Source: Desulfovibrio legallii
GTDB taxonomy: Bacteria; Desulfobacterota; Desulfovibrionia; Desulfovibrionales; Desulfovibrionaceae
Direction of reading: 5' to 3'
Assembly (NCBI RefSeq): GCF_900102485.1
Contig: NZ_FNBX01000013.1
Location: 1-64,000, forward strand
Length of the DNA: 64,000 nucleotides
The position numbers were made by a program, and so were the translations under genes. Below the pieces are notes generated by a model that was not told the origin of the DNA, did not search any database, and saw only the letters and a program-made list of their open reading frames with translations. Each line of letters begins with the position of its first letter. Within the stretch, counting starts at the first letter, position 1. Below, piece by piece: positions 49,864-58,394 of this stretch.

Positions 49864-51609
49864 TTACCACTCTTCGTCAGGCGGCAGCTCCGGCGGCACG
49901 GCCACCACAGCGGTGTGGATGCGCCGCCGCTTGGGGGCGTCTGGCGCGGGGGCGGCAGGCTCCCGCCGCAGAACAGGCTCCGGCAGGCTGTTGTACAGCA
50001 TCCAGAAGGCCGGGTAGAGCCCGGTCATGACGCCAGGGTTGCCCAGCTTGCGGTGGGGCCGGGCGCAGGCGGCCAGGGCCAGCCCCATAGCCCAGACCGG
50101 GCTGGGGGCGTTCCAGGGGGTTTCCGGGCTGCCTTGTTCTTTTTTGCACAAAAGGCCGTCTTCGCCCAAGGCGCAGCCCACGGCGTGCAGAAAACTTTCC
50201 GCTTCGGCAGGGGCCACTTCCGGGGGCAGCGCGGGCAGGCGCACAGGCTCGCCGCGCAAAGCCGCGCAGGCGGCCAGGGCCAGGGGCAGGGCGGCCCAGT
50301 CGGCCGGGAAGTGGGCCGGCAGCTCCGGCAGCGGAAAGCGCTGCAGCGGGGTTGCGCTTTTGGCAAGAATTTCGCCTTGTTCTTTGCGGGTATCCTGGCG
50401 CAGGTCCAGGCCGAGGTCTTGCAGCAGTTCCCAACCGGCCAGGGCCGCGGGCCAGCGCGGCCAGAGGCCCGTAAGGCGGGCGCTGCCGCCCTGCACCAGG
50501 GGCAGCGCCAGCAAAAATACGGCCAGTTCCGGCTCCAGGGGCAGCACCGGGGCCTCGGGCAGGGCCAGGGGGCCTGGGGTCACGCGCACCTTCCCGCCGT
50601 CCGCCTGCACCTGGGCTCCGGCGGCGCGCAGCACGGGCAGCACGCGGGCCAGGGCCGTATCCCGATCCGGGTGGGCGGCAAGGTCCACGCTTAGGGCGCG
50701 CTCATAGCCGGGCGCGGCCAGCAGCAGGGCTTCGGCCAGCTCCACAGGCGCATCGGCGGGCAGGGTGAAGGCGTCCGGCAAAATGCCGGAGCACTCCAGC
50801 CGCACGGGCAGGCCGACGCTTTTGGGCACGGCGTGCACCAGCCGCGCGCCCAGAGCGGGCAGGGCGTGGCGCAGGGCCGTGAAGTCGGCCAGCTTCAGGC
50901 CTGGGCCGCCCGTGATTTTGACCCGCGAGGGCCGCCCCAGATAGTGCCCCAGCAGGAGGAAAAAATTCCAGGCGCTGTCGCCCGCGTGCAGCACTTTGTC
51001 CGGCGCGCCCAGGGGGGGCGCTTGTCGGGCCAGCACGCCGTCGTCGGTGCGGGTCAGCGCCGCTCCGGCCTGGACGAACATCTGCACGCAGTCCGCGATG
51101 GGGTCGTTCATCAGGCAGGGGGTCAGACGCAAGGGGCGGCCCGTGGCGGCCGCCAGGTAGAGCCAGGCCCGGGTGACGCGGCAGGCCAGGGGCGCGGTCA
51201 TCTCCAGGCGCACGGGGCGGGCGGGCGGGGCCAGGTTGAAGGCCGTGCGGGGCGGTTCCGGGCGCAGCTCGGCGTCCGCTTCCCTGGCGTCCGGGGCCAC
51301 GGGCCGGGGTTGGAAAACGACCTCCTGCATAAGGGCGAAAAAGTGGCCGGTAAGCCGGGGGTCGCGGCTCACGCGGGCCGCGGCGGCCTCCCACGATTCG
51401 CGCAGGAACTTTTCCTCCGCGGGCTCCAGGCGGGGCTTATCCCCTCGCATGCGCGCAAGCAGGTTGTGGCGGCGCAGCAGAAGGCGCAGGATGTCGCGGT
51501 CAAGGTCGCTGACCACTTCGCGCAGGGGGCGGCGGGGCCGCGCTTCGCGCTGGTCGCGGTGCTGGCGCGGCGCGCGCGGTTCACGCGGTTCATGAGAGTG
51601 CTCGGTCAT
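49864..51609 (-). CDS. Chorismate-mutase-like / EPSP-synthase-like fusion, degenerate
   Basis: 581-residue cytoplasmic protein. Residues 29-100 look like an AroQ-type chorismate mutase (LREVVSDLDRDILRLLLRRH); R30, R47 and K58 fall at the spacing of the E. coli active-site residues. Residues 130-560 follow the EPSP-synthase fold, with VLHAGDSAWNFFLLLGHYLG, SVGLPVRLECSGILPDAFTL and ALLLAAPGYERALSVDLA aligning to its repeats. The usual PGSKS nucleotide, GNAGT and DGS-SSQ motifs are not seen, so catalytic ability is doubtful. The tail is Pro/Arg-rich. It could be the organism's divergent AroA or an inactive paralogue. ATG 51609 has no strong Shine-Dalgarno. Confidence 0.65.
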   Translation of the reverse strand: MTEHSHEPREPRAPRQHRDQREARPRRPLREVVSDLDRDILRLLLRRHNLLARMRGDKPRLEPAEEKFLRESWEAAAARVSRDPRLTGHFFALMQEVVFQPRPVAPDAREADAELRPEPPRTAFNLAPPARPVRLEMTAPLACRVTRAWLYLAAATGRPLRLTPCLMNDPIADCVQMFVQAGAALTRTDDGVLARQAPPLGAPDKVLHAGDSAWNFFLLLGHYLGRPSRVKITGGPGLKLADFTALRHALPALGARLVHAVPKSVGLPVRLECSGILPDAFTLPADAPVELAEALLLAAPGYERALSVDLAAHPDRDTALARVLPVLRAAGAQVQADGGKVRVTPGPLALPEAPVLPLEPELAVFLLALPLVQGGSARLTGLWPRWPAALAGWELLQDLGLDLRQDTRKEQGEILAKSATPLQRFPLPELPAHFPADWAALPLALAACAALRGEPVRLPALPPEVAPAEAESFLHAVGCALGEDGLLCKKEQGSPETPWNAPSPVWAMGLALAACARPHRKLGNPGVMTGLYPAFWMLYNSLPEPVLRREPAAPAPDAPKRRRIHTAVVAVPPELPPDEEW

Positions 51610-52134
51610 ATGTCGTTGTCCAAAGGATGAAGTGGGGTGGACGCCGCACGCAGAGGCCCGCGTCGGCTTTCGGCCGCGGCGCACCCAGTAAAAAATCGGG
51701 GCGTGAGGGCTTCCCTTGTCTGTGCAAGCGTGTTAGCCTGAATCGACTTCTCTGGCAAGGGCGGAAGGCCTGTGCGGCCCGCAGGGGCGGCCGCGCCCTG
51801 GCGGTTTTGCGCAACCCTGCGCAGTTGCGGCGCTTTTCGGCGGCTTTTGTGCCGCGGCGGTGACAGTGCGGCGGCAAGACTATTAAATTTTTTTTCACAA
51901 GATTTATAATATGTTGTTTTAAAAGCATTTTTTTAGACGGGTAGGAGAAGTTTCCACGAATTTTTCCCAGGGGGTCTTGACGTGAATGCCAGGGGCTTGT
52001 TACTAATTGCGCAAGCCATACGCCCTACCTTCGTTGCGGAGGCGCTCGGCTGACCCCCGGCGTGACGGATTTGCTTTGCGCCTCGCCGAACCCGGCGGGT
52101 TTTCTGTAACACTTTTACGAGTTGGAGGACACAT
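51610..52134. other. aprB upstream region
   Basis: 525 bp without a gene. It contains an AT-rich block (51880-51940), a sigma-70-like promoter at 51977-52006, and a small leader hairpin CGCCG-AACC-CGGCG followed by GGTTTT at 52084-52103. Ahead of aprB the GTTGGAGG gives the ribosome-binding site. Confidence 0.75.
51977..52006 (+). promoter_or_regulatory. Putative sigma-70-type promoter of aprBA
   Basis: TTGACG (51977-51982), an 18-bp spacer and TACTAA (52001-52006). The predicted start gives a leader of about 120 bases before the aprB ATG, which includes the small hairpin at 52084. Confidence 0.5.
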
Positions 52135-52623
52135 ATGCCGACGTTTGTCGATCCGTCCAAATGCGACGGCTGCAAGGGTGGCGAAAAGACGGCCTGCATG
52201 TACATTTGCCCCAACGACCTCATGATCCTCGACCCTGAGGAAATGAAGGCCTACAACCAGGAACCGGACGCCTGCTGGGAATGCTATTCCTGCGTTAAAA
52301 TCTGCCCGCAGGGCGCCATCACGGCCCGCCCCTACGCGGACTTCGCGCCCATGGGCGGCACCTGTATCCCCATGCGTTCGGCCGACTCCATCATGTGGAC
52401 GGTCAAGTTCCGCAACGGCAACGTGAAGCGCTTCAAGTTCCCCATTCGCACCACGCCTGAAGGCTCTATCAAGCCTTACGACGGCCGCCCCGAAGGCGCC
52501 AATCTGGAAGACGAGCTGCTGTTCACCGAGACCGCTCTGGCCGCTCCCAAGGAAGCCATGGGCAAGAAGTTCGATGTGGCGGAAGCCGATAAGGTCTTTA
52601 CCTGCAAAGAACACGGCCGCTAG
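52135..52623 (+). CDS. aprB: Adenylylsulfate (APS) reductase beta subunit
   Basis: 162-residue iron-sulfur subunit of APS reductase, which passes electrons to the flavin of AprA. The cluster ligands are C10, C13, C21 and C25 (KCDGCKGGEKTACMYICPND) and C47, C50, C53 and C57 (CWECYSCVKICPQG). The C-terminal 70 residues form the arm that embraces AprA. There is no signal, so the enzyme is cytoplasmic. GTTGGAGG precedes the ATG. aprA follows after 37 bp. Confidence 0.97.
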   Translation: MPTFVDPSKCDGCKGGEKTACMYICPNDLMILDPEEMKAYNQEPDACWECYSCVKICPQGAITARPYADFAPMGGTCIPMRSADSIMWTVKFRNGNVKRFKFPIRTTPEGSIKPYDGRPEGANLEDELLFTETALAAPKEAMGKKFDVAEADKVFTCKEHGR

Positions 52624-52660
52624 GCTTTTGCAACAGCAAGTGCGATAAGGAGAAATCACT

Positions 52661-54649
52661 ATGCCTATGATTCCCGTGAAGGAAGTGAACAAGGGCGTTG
52701 CCATTGCCGAACCCGAAGTCAAAGAACATGCGGTTGACCTGCTCATCGTGGGCGGCGGCATGGGCGCTTGCGGCACGGCCTATGAGGCCGTGCGCTGGGG
52801 CGACAAACATGGCCTGAAGATCATGCTCTGCGACAAAGCCGCGCTGGAGCGCTCCGGCGCTGTGGCCCAGGGCCTTTCGGCCATCAACACCTACCTGGGC
52901 GAAAACTCCGCCGACGACTATGTGCGCATGGTCCGCACCGACCTCATGGGCCTGGTGCGCGAAGACCTCATCTTTGACGTGGGCCGTCATGTGGACGACT
53001 CCGTGCATCTGTTTGAAGACTGGGGCCTGCCCTGCTGGATCAAGAGCGACGACGGCCACAACATGAACGGCGCTGACGCCAAGGCCGCCGGCAAGTCCCT
53101 GCGCAAGGGCGACAAGCCCGTGCGTTCCGGCCGCTGGCAGATCATGATCAACGGCGAGTCCTACAAGTGCATCGTGGCCGAAGCGGCCAAGAACGCCCTG
53201 GGCGAGGACCGCATGATGGAGCGCATCTTCATCGTGAAGCTGCTGCTCGACAAAAACACCCCCAACCGGGTGGCCGGCGCCGTGGGCTTTAACCTGCGCG
53301 CCAACGAAGTGCACATCTTTAAAGCCAACGCCATCATGGTGGCCGCCGGCGGCGCGGTGAACGTGTACCGCCCCCGCTCCACCGGCGAAGGCATGGGCCG
53401 CGCCTGGTACCCCGTGTGGAACGCCGGCTCCACCTACACCCTGTGTGCGCAGGTGGGCGCCGAAATGACCATGATGGAAAACCGCTTCGTGCCCGCCCGC
53501 TTCAAGGACGGTTACGGCCCCGTGGGCGCGTGGTTCCTGCTCTTCAAGGCCAAGGCCACCAACTCCAAGGGCGAGGACTACTGCGCCACCAACAAGGCCA
53601 TGCTTAAGCCCTACGAGGACCGCGGCTACGCCAAGGGCAACGTTATCCCCACCTGCCTGCGCAACCACATGATGCTGCGTGAAATGCGCGAAGGTCGCGG
53701 CCCCATCTACATGGACACCAAGACCGCCCTGCTCAACACCTTCGCCAGCCTGAGCGAAGAGCAGCAGAAGCATCTGGAATCCGAAGCCTGGGAAGACTTC
53801 CTTGACATGTGCGTGGGCCAGGCCAACCTGTGGGCCGCCACCAACACCGCGCCTGAAGAACGCGGCTCCGAAATCATGCCCACCGAGCCTTACCTGCTGG
53901 GTTCCCACTCCGGCTGCTGCGGCATCTGGGCCTCCGGCCCGGACGAAGCCTGGGTGCCGGAAGACTACAAAGTCAAAGCCAGCAACGGCAAGGTCTACAA
54001 CCGCATGACCACCGTGGAAGGCCTCTTCACCTGCGCCGACGGCGTGGGCGCTTCCGGCCACAAGTTCTCCTCCGGCTCGCACGCCGAAGGCCGCATCGCC
54101 GGCAAGCAGATGGTGCGCTGGTGCCTGGATCACAAGGACTTCAAGCCTGAGTTCAAGGAATCGGCCGACGAGCTCAAGAAGCTCATCTACCGTCCTTACT
54201 ACAACTACATGGAAGGCAAGGCCGCTTCCACCGACCCCGTGGTGAACCCCAACTACATCACGCCTAAGAACTTCATGATGCGCCTCGTCAAGTGCACCGA
54301 TGAATACGGCGGCGGCGTGGGCACCTACTACACCACCTCCAAGGCCCTGCTGGACACCGGCTTCTGTCTGCTTGACATGATGGAAGAGGACTCCGAAAAG
54401 CTGGCCGCCCGCGACCTGCACGAGCTGCTGCGCTGCTGGGAAAACTACCACCGCCTCTGGACCGTGCGCCTGCACATGCAGCACATTGCCTTCCGTGAGG
54501 AATCCCGGTACCCCGGCTTCTACTATCGTGCGGACTTCATGGGCCTTGACGACAGCAAGTGGAAGTGCTTCGTTAACTCCAAGTACGATCCCGCCACCGG
54601 CGAGACCAAGATCTTCAAGAAGCCCTACTACCAGATCATCCCTGACTAG
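52661..54649 (+). CDS. aprA: Adenylylsulfate (APS) reductase alpha subunit
   Basis: 662-residue FAD enzyme that reduces APS to sulfite and AMP, the second step of sulfate respiration. FAD-binding VDLLIVGGGMGACGTAYEAV (residues 22-41) and the fumarate-reductase-type core are intact. The stretches ERSGAVAQGLSAIN, PYLLGSHSGCCGIWASGPDE and GLFTCADGVGASGHKFSSGS contain active-site residues. The codons are more strongly biased than those of neighbours, as expected for an abundant protein. AAGGAG precedes the ATG. A hairpin pair separates it from qmoA. Confidence 0.98.
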   Translation: MPMIPVKEVNKGVAIAEPEVKEHAVDLLIVGGGMGACGTAYEAVRWGDKHGLKIMLCDKAALERSGAVAQGLSAINTYLGENSADDYVRMVRTDLMGLVREDLIFDVGRHVDDSVHLFEDWGLPCWIKSDDGHNMNGADAKAAGKSLRKGDKPVRSGRWQIMINGESYKCIVAEAAKNALGEDRMMERIFIVKLLLDKNTPNRVAGAVGFNLRANEVHIFKANAIMVAAGGAVNVYRPRSTGEGMGRAWYPVWNAGSTYTLCAQVGAEMTMMENRFVPARFKDGYGPVGAWFLLFKAKATNSKGEDYCATNKAMLKPYEDRGYAKGNVIPTCLRNHMMLREMREGRGPIYMDTKTALLNTFASLSEEQQKHLESEAWEDFLDMCVGQANLWAATNTAPEERGSEIMPTEPYLLGSHSGCCGIWASGPDEAWVPEDYKVKASNGKVYNRMTTVEGLFTCADGVGASGHKFSSGSHAEGRIAGKQMVRWCLDHKDFKPEFKESADELKKLIYRPYYNYMEGKAASTDPVVNPNYITPKNFMMRLVKCTDEYGGGVGTYYTTSKALLDTGFCLLDMMEEDSEKLAARDLHELLRCWENYHRLWTVRLHMQHIAFREESRYPGFYYRADFMGLDDSKWKCFVNSKYDPATGETKIFKKPYYQIIPD

Positions 54650-54670
54650 TCGGGCGGCACTGGAACGACA

Positions 54671-54696
54671 CTGGGGCGGCCGCAAGGCCGCCCCAG
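54671..54696 (+). terminator. GCAA-tetraloop hairpin after aprA
   Basis: Perfect 11-bp stem CTGGGGCGGCC closed by a GCAA tetraloop, 22 bp past the aprA stop. No T-run follows, so it may act as an mRNA 3'-end stabiliser. Confidence 0.7.
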
Positions 54697-54741
54697 ACTG
54701 CTGACGGGTCGGCGCATCGCGTGCCGCCGGCCCGCGCCGCC

Positions 54742-54766
54742 GGGCGGTCGCAAGACCGCCCCTTTT
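54742..54766 (+). terminator. Second GCAA-tetraloop hairpin, terminator-like
   Basis: GGGCGGTC-GCAA-GACCGCCC followed by CTTTTC. Together with the hairpin at 54671 it could set the aprBA to qmoABC transcript ratio. Confidence 0.6.
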
Positions 54767-54866
54767 CTCGGCGCAGCGGGGCCTCACGGGCGGCGTTTCC
54801 ACTTTCCGCGGCGGGAGGCCGTACCCTTCTTCAGCCGCTATGCAACAACGCAGGAGGATATCCAGG

Positions 54867-56102
54867 ATGTCCAATGCCATTCTCGTCGTGGGCGGCGGCT
54901 TTGCGGGCCTCACAGCCGCCATTGAAGCGGCGGAACTGGGGCACGACGTCTTCATCGTCGAAAAGTCGCCCTGGCTGGGCGGCCGCGTGGCTCAGCTCAA
55001 CAAGTATTTTCCCAAACTCTGTCCCCCCTCCTGCGGGCTGGAAATTCAATTCCAGCGCATCAGGAAAAATCCGCGCGTCAAATTTTTCACCCAGGCCCAG
55101 GTGGTGGGCTTCATGGGCGTTAAGGGCGATTACAAGGTCAAGGTGCGCATTGAGCCGCGCCACACCGCGCCCCACAACGTAGACTTCAGCCTGCTGGCCT
55201 CCAGCCTGGAGGGCCAGGCCCCCAGCGAATTCGACCTGGGCCTCGGCAAGCGCAAGGCCCTGTACAAGGCCATGCCCTTCGCCTTCCCCGCCCGCTACAC
55301 TCTGGATATGCGCACCCTTTCCAAGGCCGACACGGCCCGGGTGGCGGGTGCCAAATTCCTGGATCTGACCGAAAAGCCCCACGAGGTGGAGCTCAACGTG
55401 GGCGCTGTAGTGGTGGCCACGGGCTGGAAGCCCTATGACGTGACCCGCCTGAGCAACCTGGGCGCGGGCAAGGTCAAGAACTGCATTTCCAACATGCAGA
55501 TGGAGCGGCTGGCCTCGCCCTTCGGGCCCACGGGCGGCCGCATGGTGCGCCCCACAGACGGGCGGCAGCCTCTGCAGGTGGCCTTTGTGCAGTGCGCGGG
55601 CTCCCGTGATCAGAATCACCTCAACTACTGCTCCTACATCTGCTGTATGGCCACGCTCAAGCAGTGTCTGTACCTCTCGGAGCAGAGCCCCCAGACGCAG
55701 ATCACCGTCTACTACATCGACCTGCGCGCCCCCGGACGCTACACAAAGGTGCTGGAGAAGGTCCAGGCCCTGCCCAACGTGCATTTTGTCAAGGGCAAGG
55801 TGGCGGACGTGGTCCAGGCCCCCGGCGACGCGGTGCGGCTGACGGCGGAGGACGCCGTGCGCGGCGAAAAGATGACGCTGGACTACGATATGGTGGTGCT
55901 GGCCACGGGCATGCAGCCCTCGCTGGCCGGCGAGGACGCGCCCCTGCCCTTGCCTCTGGATGAAGACGGCTTTATTGCGGGCGGCGAAGAGGCCGGCATT
56001 TTCGCCGCCGGTTGCGCGCGCATGCCCCTGGATGTGATGCGCTCCGCGCAGTCCGGCACAGCCGCCGCCTTGAAGGCGGTGCAAACGGTGAAAGGGAGGT
56101 AG
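54867..56102 (+). CDS. qmoA: Quinone-interacting membrane-bound oxidoreductase subunit QmoA
   Basis: 411-residue soluble FAD protein related to HdrA. It has AILVVGGGFAGLTAAIEAAE (FAD), PPSCGLEIQF near residue 56, VQCAGSRDQNHLNYCSYICC (Cys group near residue 250) and the FAD tail GGEEAGIFAAGCARMPLDV. Qmo passes menaquinol electrons to AprBA. AGGAGGATATCC precedes the ATG. qmoB starts 5 bp after its stop. Confidence 0.96.
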   Translation: MSNAILVVGGGFAGLTAAIEAAELGHDVFIVEKSPWLGGRVAQLNKYFPKLCPPSCGLEIQFQRIRKNPRVKFFTQAQVVGFMGVKGDYKVKVRIEPRHTAPHNVDFSLLASSLEGQAPSEFDLGLGKRKALYKAMPFAFPARYTLDMRTLSKADTARVAGAKFLDLTEKPHEVELNVGAVVVATGWKPYDVTRLSNLGAGKVKNCISNMQMERLASPFGPTGGRMVRPTDGRQPLQVAFVQCAGSRDQNHLNYCSYICCMATLKQCLYLSEQSPQTQITVYYIDLRAPGRYTKVLEKVQALPNVHFVKGKVADVVQAPGDAVRLTAEDAVRGEKMTLDYDMVVLATGMQPSLAGEDAPLPLPLDEDGFIAGGEEAGIFAAGCARMPLDVMRSAQSGTAAALKAVQTVKGR

Positions 56103-56107
56103 GCGGC

Positions 56108-58381
56108 ATGGCCGGTAAAATTGGCGTCTATTTTGACCAGCAGAACATCGGCGGCGGGCTGGACGTGCCCGCCCTGGCCGCGCAGACGGGCGAAAAGTGG
56201 GGTGACCTCACGCCTGTGGTCAAGGTTGTTCCTGTGCTGGCCGAGGCCGTGGAAGAAATCAGGGCCGACATCGAGGCCCAGGGCCTGGACGGCGTGCTGC
56301 TCTGCGGCGCTTCGCCCCGGGTGGATGCGGATCTCTACCGCCTGCCCGTGCAGGTGGAGCATGTGAACCTGCGCGAACAGTGCGTGCTGTCCTATAAAAA
56401 CCCGGACAAAAGCCCGGTGGACCTGAGCCAGGGCGCGCCCGTGCTGCTTGCCCTTATGGCTCGCGACTATGTAAATATGGGCGTGGTCAAGCTGCAGAAG
56501 AGCTCCGTGCCCGATTCCGCGGCCGTCACCGGCGTGCAGCGCGTGCTGGTTATCGGCGGCGGCTGGACAGGCCTGACGGCGGCGGCTGAAGCGGCGGCCA
56601 CGGGCTACGAGGTGGTCCTGGTGGAAAAGAGCGACCAGCTCGGCGGCGCGGCCCGCAACATCCCCATGGCCTCGCCCCTTTCTTCGCCCTGGACGGACAA
56701 AGAGCCCATCAACCTGGAAACCAGGATCAGCCAGGTAACGGGCAACGCGCGCATCACCGTGCACTGCAACGCCCATATGGAAAAGCTGGAAGGCCAGCCG
56801 GGCGAATTCAAGGCTGTCATCGCCACCCAAAGCGGCCCCGTAAGCGTGGACGTGGGCGCGGTGGTGCTGGCCACGGGCTGGGTGCCCCTGAACCATAAAT
56901 ATCTTGAGCCCATGGGCCTGGACAAAAGCCCCATGGTCATGGACGCCGCCACCTTCGGCAAACAGCTGGTGGCCGGGCAGGTCAGCGCGCGGCGCATCGC
57001 CTTTGTGCTGGACGTGAGCCTGGCCGAGGCGGCCGTGCGCAAGGCGGCGGAAGAAGCCGCCGCAGCCCCCGCGCCGGAAGCGCCGGCCAAGCCCGCCGCG
57101 GCAGGGGAGGAAGAGGAAAAGGCCTTTGTGAAGGAAGACCTGGAAACCTTCCGCCACCTTACCTACTCCAACGCCGTGAACAGCGTGGGCATGCTGCGCC
57201 TGGCCAATACGGTCTGTGAAAAGACCAACGACGCCTGTCAGACCTTCATCCTGTATAAGGATATGACCGTGCCGGGCATCCTGGAGCGCTTCTACAAGAA
57301 GATGCAGGACCGCTTGGGCGTTATGATGACCAAGGCCGACGTGACCGCCGTGCGCGAAGCCGGTGACCACATGGTGGTGGAGTGCAAAAATACTCTGCTG
57401 GGCATGGATTTTGACCTGGACGTGGACCTGGTGGTTCTGCCCACGGGCCTGGTGCCCACCACAGCCAAGGAAGTGACGGTCAACTTTGAGTACCGCCAGG
57501 GGCCGGATTTCCCCGATCTGCAGCTGTTTGACGGCTTTGCCGATTCTAACTACATCTGCTTCCCCTACGAAACCCGGCGCACGGGCGTCTACGCGGCGGG
57601 CTGCGTGCGCCAGCCCCTGACCATGGACGCCTGCGAGGAAGACGCGCGCGGCGCGGTGCTCAAGGCCGTGCAGTGCATTGAGGCGGCCAGTCACGGCGTT
57701 TCCGTGCATCCTCGCTCCGGCGACCTCTCCTACCCGGTGTTCAACTTTGTGCGCTGCACCCAGTGCAAGCGCTGCACAGAGGAATGCCCCTTCGGCGCCC
57801 TGGACGACGACGAAAAAGGCACGCCCAAGCCCAATCCGGCGCGCTGCCGCCGCTGCGGCACCTGTTTTGGCGCCTGCCCGGAGCGCGTCATCTCCTTCGC
57901 CAACTACAATATCGACCAGATCGGCTCCATGATCCGCGAGGTGCAGGTGCCCAAGGACTTCAAAGGCGAGGGCCCCCGCATCCTCATTCTGGCCTGCGAA
58001 AACGACGCCTACCCCGCCCTGGATATGGCCGGGGCCCGGCACAAGACCTGGAGCCCTTACTGCCGCGTCATCCCTGTGCGCTGCCTGGGCTCGGTCAACG
58101 CCATCTGGGTTTCCGACGCCATGAGCAAAGGCTTTGACGGCGTCATGCTGCTGGGCTGCAAATACGGCGACGACTACCAGTGCCACTTCGTCAAGGGCTC
58201 TGAGATCTGCGCCCGCCGCAAGGAAAACATCGCCGAGACCCTCAACCGCCTGGGCGTGCAGCCCGAACGGGTGGAGCAGCTTGAAGTGGCCATTGACGAA
58301 TACGACACGGTACCTGACCTGATCGACGGTTTTGTGGACCGCATCATGGCCCTGGGCCCCAACCCGTTCAAGGGCATGTAG
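56108..58381 (+). CDS. qmoB: Quinone-interacting oxidoreductase subunit QmoB
   Basis: 757-residue HdrA-like flavoprotein with extras. FAD site VLVIGGGWTGLTAAAEAAAT near residues 145-165. Ferredoxin pair CTQCKRCTEECPFG and CRRCGTCFGACPER at about 548-592. The C-terminal 130 residues are MvhD-like, with ILACENDAYPALDMAG and LLGCKYGDDYQCHFVKGSEI. An Ala/Pro-rich linker lies near residues 315-340. The fused MvhD-like part is typical of QmoB and suggests a route for a second electron partner. qmoC follows after 13 bp. Confidence 0.96.
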   Translation: MAGKIGVYFDQQNIGGGLDVPALAAQTGEKWGDLTPVVKVVPVLAEAVEEIRADIEAQGLDGVLLCGASPRVDADLYRLPVQVEHVNLREQCVLSYKNPDKSPVDLSQGAPVLLALMARDYVNMGVVKLQKSSVPDSAAVTGVQRVLVIGGGWTGLTAAAEAAATGYEVVLVEKSDQLGGAARNIPMASPLSSPWTDKEPINLETRISQVTGNARITVHCNAHMEKLEGQPGEFKAVIATQSGPVSVDVGAVVLATGWVPLNHKYLEPMGLDKSPMVMDAATFGKQLVAGQVSARRIAFVLDVSLAEAAVRKAAEEAAAAPAPEAPAKPAAAGEEEEKAFVKEDLETFRHLTYSNAVNSVGMLRLANTVCEKTNDACQTFILYKDMTVPGILERFYKKMQDRLGVMMTKADVTAVREAGDHMVVECKNTLLGMDFDLDVDLVVLPTGLVPTTAKEVTVNFEYRQGPDFPDLQLFDGFADSNYICFPYETRRTGVYAAGCVRQPLTMDACEEDARGAVLKAVQCIEAASHGVSVHPRSGDLSYPVFNFVRCTQCKRCTEECPFGALDDDEKGTPKPNPARCRRCGTCFGACPERVISFANYNIDQIGSMIREVQVPKDFKGEGPRILILACENDAYPALDMAGARHKTWSPYCRVIPVRCLGSVNAIWVSDAMSKGFDGVMLLGCKYGDDYQCHFVKGSEICARRKENIAETLNRLGVQPERVEQLEVAIDEYDTVPDLIDGFVDRIMALGPNPFKGM

Positions 58382-58394
58382 GAGGATGGCAGCA

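Noticed and set aside
51890..51900. TTCACAA as a Rex-type redox operator before aprB
   Set aside because: Only one half-site is present; the inverted partner TTGTGAA is missing.
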